NCBI GenBank assembly: GCA_902518185.1
Contig: CABYFG010000005.1
Coordinates: forward strand, 1-64,000
DNA: 64,000 nt
Source of the DNA: an uncultured Pelagibacteraceae bacterium
Lineage (GTDB): Bacteria > Pseudomonadota > Alphaproteobacteria > Pelagibacterales > Pelagibacteraceae
Direction of reading: 5' to 3'
Positions within the stretch are counted from its first letter, which is position 1. Each line of letters starts with the position of its first letter. Shown here in pieces: positions 49,400-60,516 of the stretch. The notes under the pieces were generated by a model. It was not told the origin of the DNA and did no database searches. It was given only the letters and a program-made list of their open reading frames with translations. Position numbers and translations under genes: made by a program.

Positions 49400-49808
49400 G
49401 ATTGTCTTTGATTAAATCCTCTAAACTTTTTTGTTCAAAAAAATTATTAATATGATTTTCAAGTTCATCCCAAAGATTATGTGTCAAACATTTCGTCGAT
49501 TTACCATTGCAACCTTTTTTAGACTCTTTTTTACATTGAACAGTTTTTACTTTCTCATCAACAGCATCGAATATATTGGTAAGTTTAATCTCATTAGCTT
49601 TTTTATTCAAAACGTATCCACCCTGTATTCCCCTTACACTTTGTACAATTTCCTTTTTTCTAAGTTTGGAAAAAATTTGCTCCAGGTAATCAAGAGAAAT
49701 ACCTTGTCTTAAAGAAATGTCCCTAAGAGATACTGGATTAATATTATTAAATCTTGCCAGATCTACTAAAGCCATTACCGCATATCTGCCTTTAGATGTT
49801 AGTTTCAT
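49383..49808 (-). CDS. iscR: Rrf2-family Fe-S regulator IscR
   Basis: [14 protein letters not shown], wHTH, three Cys + His; heads suf operon. Confidence 0.94.
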   Translation of the reverse strand: MKLTSKGRYAVMALVDLARFNNINPVSLRDISLRQGISLDYLEQIFSKLRKKEIVQSVRGIQGGYVLNKKANEIKLTNIFDAVDEKVKTVQCKKESKKGCNGKSTKCLTHNLWDELENHINNFFEQKSLEDLIKDNRERRI

Positions 49809-49835
49809 AAATCCTTATTTTACAAGGGTATATAT

Positions 49836-49860
49836 AAACCTGACTAAAATAGTCAAGTAT
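49836..49860 (-). promoter_or_regulatory. IscR type-1-like operator overlapping iscR-suf promoter
   Basis: AAACCTGACTAAAATAGTCAAGTAT fits ATASYYGACTRWWWYAGTCRRSTAT at 24/25; on minus strand TTGACT-16 nt-TATATA. Confidence 0.85.
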
Positions 49861-49942
49861 ATAGAATAAAAAAAGTTTAACAATTTGTCACGTACTTGTG
49901 GTATGTCTAATTTTTTTTTGAGAATAATAATCAATACCAATT

Positions 49943-50599
49943 ATGGATAACAAAATTGTAGAAATTTTTATTCCTGGCCCTGCTGGCAGACTTGAAGCTA
50001 AATATTTTAAAAGTAAAAAAAATACATCCCCGGTAGCTTTAGTTTTACAACCTCACCCTCAGTACGGAGGCACAATGAATAACAAAGTTGTTGTAGAAAC
50101 TTTTAACATTTTTAAAGAAAATGATTTTTCAGTTTGTAGAGTAAATTTTAGAGGAGTTGGAAAAAGTGATGGAGAATTTGATAATGGACAAGGAGAACTA
50201 GCTGACGCTGCCGCAGCCTTAGATTGGTTGGAGAGAGAAAATTTTGATAATTCACAATGTTGGGTATCAGGTTTTTCATTTGGTTCACTAATTGCTATGC
50301 AATTACTAATGAGGAGACCTGAGATAAACAGATTTATTGCAATATCACCTCAACCAAATGTTTATGACTTTTCTTTTTTATCACCATGTCCAACATCTGG
50401 ATTAATGATTTATGGAAAAAAGGATGAGTTGGTACCAGTTGAATATGTGAACGACTTAGATAAAAGATTGTCTGAACAAAAAGGAATTAAAGTTGAATTT
50501 CAGTCAGTACCAGATTCAAATCATTTTTTTACTAAAAATGAAAATTTGCTAGTAAAATATTTAGATAAGTATATTAAAAGAGAAATTGCCCTTTATTAA
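49943..50599 (+). CDS. Alpha/beta hydrolase (dienelactone-hydrolase-like)
   Basis: VNFRGVGKSDGEFDNGQGEL; WVSGFSFGSLIAMQL. Confidence 0.88.
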   Translation: MDNKIVEIFIPGPAGRLEAKYFKSKKNTSPVALVLQPHPQYGGTMNNKVVVETFNIFKENDFSVCRVNFRGVGKSDGEFDNGQGELADAAAALDWLERENFDNSQCWVSGFSFGSLIAMQLLMRRPEINRFIAISPQPNVYDFSFLSPCPTSGLMIYGKKDELVPVEYVNDLDKRLSEQKGIKVEFQSVPDSNHFFTKNENLLVKYLDKYIKREIALY

Positions 50600-51744
50600 A
50601 AATTTTTTATAACTATACCTCCAGTTAAAAATTTTTTGCATCTAGTTGTGCTAGGAAAAGATATAGGTTTCTTTTCTATTGATCTTATAGCTAAATAAGC
50701 AAATGCTTGGGATTCGACAAAATCTCCATTCACATTATATTTTTCAGATACTTTAAGGTTAATATTTTTTAAATGACTTTGAATTTTTTCAATAAGATAT
50801 TCATTTTTTCTACCCCCTCCACATACAAGCCATTCACTGTTCTTCAAAGAATATCTTGAATGAACATAATCAATTCCCTCAGATATAATTTTAGCAGTAA
50901 AATCTGTAATAGTTGACGCACCATTTTCTATAGATAAACCTTTAGCAAAAAAAATATCAAAATCACTCACATCTAATGAATTTTCGTAAGAAAAAGTTTG
51001 GTTTGAGAAATTTTCTAAAGCTTGATTTAATATGAGTTCATCTGTCTGTCCAGATTTAGCTAATAAACCTTTTTCATCATATTTTTTTTTTGAATTCTTT
51101 CTAATCCACTTATCTATCAGACAATTACCGGGACCAATATCAAAAGCAATCATATCTTTTGATTTCCATAATTTTTTTTGTTCTACTGTAATTGTAATAT
51201 TTGCTATGCCACCAATATTTATAATATTAATAGGAAATTTTTGATTAAAATCTCTCATTACTTTATTGGCTAACATATTATGGAAAATAGGAGTCAATGG
51301 TGCACCCTGACCACCATTATTCAAATCATTTTGTCTAAAGTTGAAGACCACTTTTTTTTTTGTCAATTGGGACAATAAATTTCCATCACCTATTTGTATT
51401 GACATTTTTTCAGAGGGATTATGATATATAGTCTGGCCATGAAATCCAATTACATCAACGTTTTTTGACATAGAGTTTAAGGTTTCGTTTATTATCTTGG
51501 CATTAAATAATGTAAAGTCTCTCTCGATCTCATCTAATTGATCTTTATATCTAACAATATCATTTGAATTTGAGATTTTATCTCTAATTAGTAATAATTT
51601 TTTGACTAAATGATCATCGTATTTAAAGTATTTATCAAAAATTAAAGAAAATTCAGACTCCCCATCAGAATCTATTACTGAAAGATCTATACCATCTAAA
51701 GAAGTGCCACTCATTAAGCCTAATGCTGTGTAAATTTTTTCCAT
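50596..51744 (-). CDS. anmK: Anhydro-N-acetylmuramic acid kinase
   Basis: LGLMSGTSLDGIDL, GFHGQTIYHNP, NIGGIANIT, FDIGPGNCLID. Confidence 0.95.
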   Translation of the reverse strand: MEKIYTALGLMSGTSLDGIDLSVIDSDGESEFSLIFDKYFKYDDHLVKKLLLIRDKISNSNDIVRYKDQLDEIERDFTLFNAKIINETLNSMSKNVDVIGFHGQTIYHNPSEKMSIQIGDGNLLSQLTKKKVVFNFRQNDLNNGGQGAPLTPIFHNMLANKVMRDFNQKFPINIINIGGIANITITVEQKKLWKSKDMIAFDIGPGNCLIDKWIRKNSKKKYDEKGLLAKSGQTDELILNQALENFSNQTFSYENSLDVSDFDIFFAKGLSIENGASTITDFTAKIISEGIDYVHSRYSLKNSEWLVCGGGRKNEYLIEKIQSHLKNINLKVSEKYNVNGDFVESQAFAYLAIRSIEKKPISFPSTTRCKKFLTGGIVIKNF

Positions 51745-51791
51745 TTTTATTTTTTTTTAATAAATATTGTATATTGTTTAATTATAAACTT

Positions 51792-53021
51792 ATGAATAAA
51801 TTTTTAAAAGAATTTAAAGATAGGGACTTTTTCTATCAATGTACAAATGAAAATAATCTATCTAGTTTTGTAAACAAAAACAAAATCAGAGCATATATTG
51901 GATTTGATTGTACAGCTGAAAGTTTGCATGTAGGAAGTCTGCTTCAAATCATGTGTTTGAGATTATTACAAAAGCATGGCCACCAACCAATTGTTCTACT
52001 AGGTGGTGGTACTACACGGATTGGTGATCCCTCAGGAAAAGATAAAACAAGAAAAATTTTAAATGAAATTGAGATTAAAAAAAATTCAAAAAATATAAAA
52101 AAGATACTTAAAAATTTTTTAGATACAAATAATAAAAAAGTTAGACCAATTTTTGTTGATAACTATACTTGGCTCAAAAAATTAAATTATATCTCTTTTT
52201 TGAGAGATATCGGTAAATATTTCACAATAAATAAAATGCTAACATTTGAAAGTGTTAAAACAAGATTGGATAGAGAGCAATCGCTAAGTTACATGGAATT
52301 TAACTACATGATTTTACAAGCATATGATTTTTTAGAACTAAATAAAAAAAAAAATTGTGTTTTACAGATAGGAGGTTCTGATCAATGGGGAAATATCATA
52401 AATGGAGTTGAATTAATTAAAAGGTATTTAAATAAAGACACATACGGCTTAACAACTCCTTTAATAACTTTAGCTAATGGAGCTAAAATGGGAAAAACGA
52501 ACGATGGTGCAGTCTGGCTAGATAAAAAACTTTTATCCCCCTACGACTATTGGCAGTTTTGGAGAAATACCGATGATAGAGATGTTTTCAGATTTTTAAA
52601 ATACTTTACTGATATAGATGTGAATGAAATAGATAATTTTAGAAATGAAAATATTAATAAATTAAAAATTTTACTTGCAAATGAAACAACTGCAATGCTG
52701 CATGGAAAAGATGCTGCAAAAAAATCTGAACAGATAGCTAAAGATGCGTTTGCAAATAATTCATTAGGGTCAAGTTTGCCATCAGTAATTTTAAAAAAAG
52801 TTTTGTTAAAACAAAAAATAAATATTATTGACTTAATTTTGATATCTAAACAAGAAAGTTCTAAAAGTCATATTAGAAGGTTAATTAAAGGTAATGGTAT
52901 TAAGATTAATAATAAAACAGTAAATGACGAAAACTTAATTATCAAAGACTCATTCTTTAATGGTAATTTTTTAAAACTTTCAATAGGTAAAAAAAGACAC
53001 CTCAAAATTCAGTTAGATTAA
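51792..53021 (+). CDS. tyrS: Tyrosyl-tRNA synthetase
   Basis: YIGFDCTAESLHVGSL, GGSDQWGNI, KMGKT; start at Met24 of ORF. Confidence 0.96.
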   Translation: MNKFLKEFKDRDFFYQCTNENNLSSFVNKNKIRAYIGFDCTAESLHVGSLLQIMCLRLLQKHGHQPIVLLGGGTTRIGDPSGKDKTRKILNEIEIKKNSKNIKKILKNFLDTNNKKVRPIFVDNYTWLKKLNYISFLRDIGKYFTINKMLTFESVKTRLDREQSLSYMEFNYMILQAYDFLELNKKKNCVLQIGGSDQWGNIINGVELIKRYLNKDTYGLTTPLITLANGAKMGKTNDGAVWLDKKLLSPYDYWQFWRNTDDRDVFRFLKYFTDIDVNEIDNFRNENINKLKILLANETTAMLHGKDAAKKSEQIAKDAFANNSLGSSLPSVILKKVLLKQKINIIDLILISKQESSKSHIRRLIKGNGIKINNKTVNDENLIIKDSFFNGNFLKLSIGKKRHLKIQLD

Positions 53022-55204
53022 TTTTTTTTAATCTTTTCTAAAGTTCTTGTTATAAATCTTGGGGTGAGTGTTTTAATTGGATTTACAGTTGTTTCAAGTT
53101 TTTTGGGAGGTCCTTTAATTTTAAAGCTTACTCCAAAAACACCTTCGCCAGTTTTAGAACCGACTAGTATTTTACCCAATACAGGTATAGATCCAATGGC
53201 ATTGTTTATTGTTGTAGCTGGTACAAGAGTGCCTCTTAAGCTTATTAACTCATTTTTCTCAACATACCCACTCATCAGTATAGATATGGCTGGCCCTATT
53301 GCATAAATTTCATCTATAGTCATTAAATTTCCATTGTTTCTAAACTTCATTTCAAACTCTTCAAAACCTATGCCTTCACCGGATAAAATATCAGCTATTC
53401 CTTGAAGTGATGCTAAAGTCAGTAATTTAGTGAGTGCTGGCAACTCTTTTAATTTAAAATCATAAATTTTTAGCGTTGATATCGTCTGATCATTTTTTTT
53501 AGTTGAATAAAAATCAAGTATTCCACGTTCAAATCCTTTAATAAATTTATATCTGCTAACTATTACTTTTGCTTTATCTAAAAATAATGTTTTAATCACT
53601 TGTCCATCCTTGGATCTGACAGTAAATTCAATTTTCTTATCTTTAGAAAAAAATCCAATTAAATTTCCTTTGATTATCTTTTGGTTTTTGAAAGATAAAT
53701 TACCATTGAAATTACTTAGAATATGATTTTTGTCTAAAATAACTTTTTCAATATCAATATCTAACTTTAAATTTTCATTTTTGAAATAAGTCTTATCATT
53801 AGTATTATTAATTAAGTTATCTATAATATTATTTGCATTAAAAATTGACCCTTTTAAATAAAACACATTTTTTTTTTTATTTATATTAAATGAGTTTTTT
53901 TTGTCCTCTCTATCCAAAAAATTAGCTCTCACTGTCTTTAAATCATTTATATTCTTATTTTTATCTAAAACTAAATCAGTAATAATAATCTGATTTTCTT
54001 TTTCATTCAAAGAAATGGTATCAAACCTTATTAGATTATCTGAACTTATATTTCCCTCTAATTTTATAGTTAATTCATTTTTTTCTTTTTTTTTGTAATT
54101 TAAGAAATTTATTATTAGCGGATTTTTTAATACTTTATATAATGTTTTAAACTCCAATTTATTATTGTTTTTAATTATTGAATAATCTAAATAATCCACT
54201 TCATTTTGAATTAACAATTTTCCATTTCCTTGAACTTTTATTTTTTTTTTGGAATAATTAATATTTATTTTATGATTTAAAAAATTTATATTATCTTTAA
54301 TATTTGGAAATAAAGATTTTAAATCTTGTGTATTTTTAATCACCAGTTCATCAAATAAAATTTCAGAGTTAAAAATTAAATCATTAAATTCAAACTTTTT
54401 ATTTAAGATAAAAGAAAATTTATTTTTTGACTTGAATAATATTTTATCTATATTTAAGTTCTTTAAATATGGTTTAAGAAATAAATCTATATTTTGCTTT
54501 TTTAAGTTAATGTTATTGTTTTCTAAAGACCCTTTTACAGTTAAGTCATTATTCAAACTTATAAGATTTATACTTTCAGAAAAAAATTTTAAATCGTTTA
54601 AAACAAAATTAATTTGACTTAAACTTAAATTATTTTGTCTAAAATCAAATAATAAATTTACTCTATTAAGATTGTATTTTTTTGAAATATTTAAAGCTGT
54701 ATCTCTTAAAATGCCCTTAACCTTATAATTATTTCTTATTTTTCCGTCCTTGTTAAACTCCAATTTTATATCAGCTATCACATACCCTTTTTTAATTATT
54801 CTTTCAAAAAAAAATATTTCAGGCTTATAAGATATACCTTTATAAAATGATAATATTTCCTGAATTTCAAGAGCCTTCGTTGAAATTTCCAAATCTTTAA
54901 TTAAAAAATTTTTTGAAAATAATAATCTTAGAGGAATTTGTGTTTTTATATACTCTAATTCAATAATGCCATCTTTATTTTTTAATTTTGGGGCTAAAGT
55001 TCTTATATTTAGCTTAAAATTAAGTGGATCTAAAACTATCTTAATTTTTTGCAATTCAATAATAAGATCTTTATTTATCTTATTAATATTTTTTAATATT
55101 TGATTATTAAATCTTTGTGTTTCAAAGCCAATTAAGCTGCTATAAAAGATTAAAATTAAAATAAGTGTTAACAAAATAGTAGAAAATTTTAATATAAATC
55201 TCAT
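53018..55204 (-). CDS. AsmA-like (YhdP/DUF3971-type) large envelope protein
   Basis: N-terminal TM; C-terminal region GIADILSGEGIGFEEFEMKFRNNGNLMTIDEIYAIGPAISILMSGYV. Confidence 0.82.
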   Translation of the reverse strand: MRFILKFSTILLTLILILIFYSSLIGFETQRFNNQILKNINKINKDLIIELQKIKIVLDPLNFKLNIRTLAPKLKNKDGIIELEYIKTQIPLRLLFSKNFLIKDLEISTKALEIQEILSFYKGISYKPEIFFFERIIKKGYVIADIKLEFNKDGKIRNNYKVKGILRDTALNISKKYNLNRVNLLFDFRQNNLSLSQINFVLNDLKFFSESINLISLNNDLTVKGSLENNNINLKKQNIDLFLKPYLKNLNIDKILFKSKNKFSFILNKKFEFNDLIFNSEILFDELVIKNTQDLKSLFPNIKDNINFLNHKININYSKKKIKVQGNGKLLIQNEVDYLDYSIIKNNNKLEFKTLYKVLKNPLIINFLNYKKKEKNELTIKLEGNISSDNLIRFDTISLNEKENQIIITDLVLDKNKNINDLKTVRANFLDREDKKNSFNINKKKNVFYLKGSIFNANNIIDNLINNTNDKTYFKNENLKLDIDIEKVILDKNHILSNFNGNLSFKNQKIIKGNLIGFFSKDKKIEFTVRSKDGQVIKTLFLDKAKVIVSRYKFIKGFERGILDFYSTKKNDQTISTLKIYDFKLKELPALTKLLTLASLQGIADILSGEGIGFEEFEMKFRNNGNLMTIDEIYAIGPAISILMSGYVEKNELISLRGTLVPATTINNAIGSIPVLGKILVGSKTGEGVFGVSFKIKGPPKKLETTVNPIKTLTPRFITRTLEKIKKN

Positions 55205-56296
55205 CTGTTTTGATGTAATGATTTTTCAAGGAAATCATCTATATCTCCATTCAATATTTTATCTGGGTTTGTGCTCTCGAAGTTTGTTCTATTATCTTTT
55301 ACCAACCTATAAGGTTGCAAAATATAAGATCTTATTTGATGACCCCATCCTATATCTGATTTAGTAGACTCCAGATTTTCATTCTCTTTTTCTTTTTTTT
55401 TAATCTCAAAATCATAAAGCCTTGCTTTAAGCATATTAATACAAGTTTCTTTATTTTTATGTTGTGACCTTTCGTTCTGACATTGAACAACAATTTTTGA
55501 GGGTAAATGAGTAATTCTTACTGCACTATCTGTAGTATTGACATGTTGACCGCCTGCACCACTCGATCTATAAGTGTCAATTCTCAAATCTTTCTCCAAA
55601 ATTTCAATCTTAATATTTTCATCAATTACAGGATAGATCCAGACACTTGCAAAGCTAGTGTGTCTCCTAGCTCCCGAATCGAAAGGTGAAATCCTTACCA
55701 GTCTGTGTATACCTGACTCGCTTTTAAGCCAACCAAAAACATATTCTCCCTCTATCTTTACTGTAGAAGATTTTATACCTGCCTCATCTCCTTTGTGTTC
55801 AGAAATTAAACTACTTTTAAAATTTTTTTTATCTGACCATTTTAAGTACATTCTTCTAAGCATATCTGCCCAATCCTGACTTTCTGTGCCTCCAGCCCCA
55901 GCATGAATTTCAATATAACAATCTAATGTGTCAGACTCATTTGATAAAAAACACTTAATCTCATTTTTTTTTACCTCATTTTTTAATTTCTCAACACTTA
56001 CTAGTATATCATTTTGGATTTTATTATTTTTTTCTTCCTCTGCTAGTTGATATAAATCATCTAAATCTCTCAATTTTATAACTGAGGTCTTAAATGAATT
56101 AACCATATCCTCCAATAATTTCTTATATTTAAGGATTTTTTTTGAATCTATTTTGTTTTTCCAAAAATTTGGTTCAACAATTTTTTTATTTAATTCTTCT
56201 AATTGAGTATAAATCTTATTATTTTCAAAGATACTCCTTAATTCTTTGATTTACTTTTTCTATTTCTTTTTTGAGAATTAAATATTTATTATCCAT
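55201..56296 (-). CDS. prfB: Peptide chain release factor 2 expressed via programmed +1 frameshift
   Basis: Frame 1 MDNKYLILKKEIEKVNQRIKEYL-TGA at 56225-56227 preceded by AAGGAGTATCTT; +1 frame continues ENNKIYTQLEELNKKIVEPNFWKNK...; SGAGGQHVNTTDSAVRI GGQ motif; about 364 aa in total. Confidence 0.95.
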
Positions 56297-58632
56297 TAAT
56301 AAAATCTTAATATATTATTTGAGTCGAATCTATTATTATTTGAATATAAAACTTTTCCTTCTACAACATTTTTTTCTTTATAAGCTTCAATAATTGTATC
56401 TTTTGAGGAAAATTTTGCTTTTGAACCTGTTAATGTGTCTATTACCATCATTGTGATTCCATCCGCTACCTTAAAAGGTCTTGCATCAGATTTTTTGATT
56501 GCTTCTTTGATAAAATCTCTAAATATAGGAAGTGCAACTTTCGAGCCTGTTTCAAATTTACCAAGCGGCTTGGGATTATCCATCCCCACATAAACGCCCA
56601 CTAATAAATTTGATGTAAAACCTATAAACCAAGTATCAGTGTTGTCATTAGTCGTACCAGTTTTGCCTGCAATATTAATATTTAGATTTTTTAATTTTTT
56701 ACCTGTTCCCCTTTGAACAACTCCTTCCAAAAGAGAGGTAATTTGATAGGCTGTTTGAGGTGAGAAAACTTCTTTATACTCATCTTTTATAGAGGGAAAA
56801 TCTTTACTAGTGAATGATATCTCATCACAGTTTAGGCATGATCGTTTATCATCTCTCATAATAGTGTTTCCTTCGCTATCTTGAATCCTATCAATTAAAA
56901 TTGGTTTTACTAATTTTCCACCATTAACAAATGATGAATAAGCGCTGGTTAATTTTAACAATGTTGTTTCAGCTGATCCAAGTGACATGGATAGTAATTT
57001 TTCTGGGTTTTCATAAATTCCAAGCTCTTTTGAAAATTTAGTAATTTTCTCAATACCCAAATTCTGGGCTATTCTAACAGTCATTAAATTTCTTGATTTT
57101 TCTAAACCTGTTCTAAGTGTAGACAATCCATAGAATTTTCTACCGTAATTTTCCGGCTTCCACATTTTTAAGTCTGAACCTTGTTCCAAAACTAACGGTG
57201 CATCTAGAATTAATGAGGAAGGAGTATAATTATTTTCTAATGCCAAAGCATATACAAAAGGTTTAAATGCTGAACCTGGTTGTCTCAATGCTTGAGTCGC
57301 TCTGTTAAATTCGCTATTCTTAAAACTAAATCCACCAGTGAGTGCTAAAACTCTTCCTGTATAAGGATCCATAACAACTATTCCACCATTAATTTTTGGA
57401 ATTTGTTTTAACGAATATTTTTTTTTATCTATCTTCTCAACATAAACAATGTCACCTTTTTGAAGTATTTCATCAAAATTTTTTTTTGTCCATGAAATAT
57501 CAGAATAATCTAAAGTACCCTCAATATTATTTTCAGTCTCAATAATTGATGAAAATTTATCTACTTTTCTAATAATAGCTAATTTCCAATTAATTGATTT
57601 TTCTAACTTATATTTTTCTAAATTTTTTACCCAATTAGAATTATATTTTTTATTCTCTAAGACTCCATGCCAACCTTTTCTTCTATCATATGAAATTAAA
57701 CCTTTTCTCAATGAATTTGTGGCAATTTTTTGTAAATTTAAATTTATGGGAGTATTTATATTAAAACCTTGTTTATAAACTTTTTCATATGTGAGTTTTT
57801 CAATTATTTTTTTTCTTACATCCTCAATATAATATTGAGAGTCTTCTAAGAAAACTTTTTTGATTTTTTTTAACTTAATTTTATTTTTTTTTAAGTTTTG
57901 ATATTCATCATAACTTAGAAAATCATTTTCATATAAGTTTTTTAAAACTAAATTTCTTCTAAATTTTGCAAGATCAATATTTTTGTAAGGATTATATTTA
58001 CTCGGCGCTTTAGGTAAAGCTGCTAATAAAGCAGCCTCATGATAATTCAATTCTTTTATTGATTTATCGAAATACTCTAAACTAGCAGCAGCAACTCCAT
58101 ATGCACCGCTTCCCAAATAAATCTGGTTTAAATATAGTTCTAAAATTCTTTCTTTGGATAAAGCCCTCTCTATCCTGAAGGCTAAAATTGCCTCTTTAAT
58201 TTTTCTATTCAAGCTTACTTCATTTGTTAATAAAAAATTTTTTGCAACTTGCTGAGTAATAGTAGATGCTCCCTCCAATCTTTTTGATTTTATAAGATTG
58301 CCAATGTTATTAAGGGTTGCTCTGACCACCCCTTTTGCATCAACACCAGGATGAGTAAAAAAATTTTTATCCTCTGCCGATAAAAAAGCATGCACAACTG
58401 TCTTTGGAATAGATTTATATGGAACAAAAATTCTTTTTTCTGTTGAAAAATTGGCAACCAAATCTCCATTCCCAGAATAAACTTTGCTTGAAACAGAAGG
58501 TTTATAATTTTTCAAAAATTTATAATCTGGTATTTTGTTAGAAAAATTCCATAATAGTACCAAAATACATAAAGAGAAAAACAACGAAAAGCCTAGAAAA
58601 ACTAGTAATAATTTTTTAATTATCCTATTCAT
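56296..58632 (-). CDS. mrcA: Penicillin-binding protein 1A
   Basis: FLSAEDKNFFTHPGVDAKGVVRA, EGASTITQQVAKNFL, KPFVYALALE, AGKTGTTND. Confidence 0.94.
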   Translation of the reverse strand: MNRIIKKLLLVFLGFSLFFSLCILVLLWNFSNKIPDYKFLKNYKPSVSSKVYSGNGDLVANFSTEKRIFVPYKSIPKTVVHAFLSAEDKNFFTHPGVDAKGVVRATLNNIGNLIKSKRLEGASTITQQVAKNFLLTNEVSLNRKIKEAILAFRIERALSKERILELYLNQIYLGSGAYGVAAASLEYFDKSIKELNYHEAALLAALPKAPSKYNPYKNIDLAKFRRNLVLKNLYENDFLSYDEYQNLKKNKIKLKKIKKVFLEDSQYYIEDVRKKIIEKLTYEKVYKQGFNINTPINLNLQKIATNSLRKGLISYDRRKGWHGVLENKKYNSNWVKNLEKYKLEKSINWKLAIIRKVDKFSSIIETENNIEGTLDYSDISWTKKNFDEILQKGDIVYVEKIDKKKYSLKQIPKINGGIVVMDPYTGRVLALTGGFSFKNSEFNRATQALRQPGSAFKPFVYALALENNYTPSSLILDAPLVLEQGSDLKMWKPENYGRKFYGLSTLRTGLEKSRNLMTVRIAQNLGIEKITKFSKELGIYENPEKLLSMSLGSAETTLLKLTSAYSSFVNGGKLVKPILIDRIQDSEGNTIMRDDKRSCLNCDEISFTSKDFPSIKDEYKEVFSPQTAYQITSLLEGVVQRGTGKKLKNLNINIAGKTGTTNDNTDTWFIGFTSNLLVGVYVGMDNPKPLGKFETGSKVALPIFRDFIKEAIKKSDARPFKVADGITMMVIDTLTGSKAKFSSKDTIIEAYKEKNVVEGKVLYSNNNRFDSNNILRFY

Positions 58633-58728
58633 TTTATTTCCATTCTATATAGGAATTTGTTAAAGATAAGGCATGAAAACTAACAAAATTTATCAAATAG
58701 CTTAAATGAGTCAATCAAACAAAAAACT

Positions 58729-60516
58729 ATGGAAAAAAATTTATATATTGATGCTACGCATCCAAATGAAACACGAGTCGTGCTTAAGTCTAATAACAAG
58801 ATTGAAGATTATGAGTACGAGGGCTTAAAAAATAATTTAATTAAAAACAATATTTATTTAGGTAAAGTAAGTAGAATTGAACCATCTCTTCAAGCAGCTT
58901 TCGTAGATTTCGGTAGAGAAAGGCATGGATTTTTATCATTTAATGATATTCAATCAGACTATTATCAAATACCCAAAAATGATATTGAAATAATAAAAAA
59001 AGAAGAAGAGAGAGCAAGAGAAGAGCTCTCAAAAAAAGTAGAAGCTAAAGAAGAAGAAAATATTGCTGAAGGAAAATTAGAAATTGATGATCCTTTAGAA
59101 AATAAAGAAATTGAAAATGAGAATAAAGAAAATTTTGAAGAAATAGAAAAGAGAGAATTTAAACCTAAATTTAAAAGATATAAAATTCAAGAGGTAATCA
59201 AACCTAACCAGGTAATATTAGTACAAGTAATTAAAGATGAGAGGGGGCAGAAAGGAGCAGCTCTAAGTACTTTTATATCCATAGCGGGAAAATATATTGT
59301 TTTAATGCCAAATACTCCAAAAGGTGGGGGAATTTCGAGAAAAATTTTTAATCCAGCTGATAGAAAGAAAATAAGAATTATTTTGAATGAAATTGAAATT
59401 CCAAAAGAAATGGGATTGATAGTTAGAACAGCAGGGAGTAATAAAACTAAAAATGAAATTAATCAGGATTTAAATTCACTTATTAATTCATGGAATCAAA
59501 TTAAAGAAAATGCCATTAATTCAATTGCACCTGCTTTAATTCATCAAGAAAGTGAGATCATAAAAAGAACTATAAGAGATATGTACGATGATAGCACAAA
59601 AAATATTATAGTTGAGGGTAGTGAGGGATTTAAAAGAGCTCAAAATTTCATGAAAACAATGATGCCTTCTCATGTTAAGAAAATAAAAAAGTATAGAGGA
59701 AAAACATCATTATTTATTGAAGAAGGTATAGAGGAGAAACTAAATCAAATTTTTGAATCAGAAATAAAACTAAACTCTGGTGGATATTTAGTAATAAATC
59801 CAACTGAAGCTTTAGTTTCTATCGATGTCAATTCTGGTAGTTCAATTAAACAAAAAAATGTTGAAAACACTGCTTTGGATACAAATCTCGAGGCAGTAGA
59901 CGAAATAACAAGACAAATCAAAATAAGAGATCTATCAGGTCTTATAATAATTGATTTTATAGATATGCTAAGTTTTGGAAATAGAAAAACAGTTGAACGA
60001 AGATTAAAAGAAAAATGTAGGGCAGATAGAGCACGTATTCAAATTGGAAGAATTAGCAATTTTGGATTACTTGAAATGTCTAGGCAAAGGTTAAGAGAAA
60101 GTGCTGTTAAATGGAAAGTAGGGCTAACAGATGAATCTTTCGCACAAAAGTTGTTAAAGTTGGTTGAAATTAAAACAGTATTAAACAAAGCTAAGTTTGT
60201 TGATGTAAAAGTTTGTGAAAAAATATCGGATTTTTTAAAAGAAAATTTTATTGGAGATTTAACTCATTTTGAAAAGAAAAATAAAATAAAAATAGATATA
60301 ATCATAGACAAAAATTTAGTCATACCAGAATATATTATTGATCTTAAAAATAAGTCGAAAAAAACTATTCAATTAATAGAACATTACGAAAAATTGAAAA
60401 ATTTAGAATTACAAAAAGTTAATGATAACATAATAAACTTAAAAGCTAAAAAAAAATTTAAAAAAAAATCTGTGAAAAAAAAAATTTTTATAAAAAAACT
60501 AAATAACCCCTTGTGA
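58729..60516 (+). CDS. rne: Ribonuclease E/G
   Basis: [69 protein letters not shown]. Confidence 0.94.
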   Translation: MEKNLYIDATHPNETRVVLKSNNKIEDYEYEGLKNNLIKNNIYLGKVSRIEPSLQAAFVDFGRERHGFLSFNDIQSDYYQIPKNDIEIIKKEEERAREELSKKVEAKEEENIAEGKLEIDDPLENKEIENENKENFEEIEKREFKPKFKRYKIQEVIKPNQVILVQVIKDERGQKGAALSTFISIAGKYIVLMPNTPKGGGISRKIFNPADRKKIRIILNEIEIPKEMGLIVRTAGSNKTKNEINQDLNSLINSWNQIKENAINSIAPALIHQESEIIKRTIRDMYDDSTKNIIVEGSEGFKRAQNFMKTMMPSHVKKIKKYRGKTSLFIEEGIEEKLNQIFESEIKLNSGGYLVINPTEALVSIDVNSGSSIKQKNVENTALDTNLEAVDEITRQIKIRDLSGLIIIDFIDMLSFGNRKTVERRLKEKCRADRARIQIGRISNFGLLEMSRQRLRESAVKWKVGLTDESFAQKLLKLVEIKTVLNKAKFVDVKVCEKISDFLKENFIGDLTHFEKKNKIKIDIIIDKNLVIPEYIIDLKNKSKKTIQLIEHYEKLKNLELQKVNDNIINLKAKKKFKKKSVKKKIFIKKLNNPL

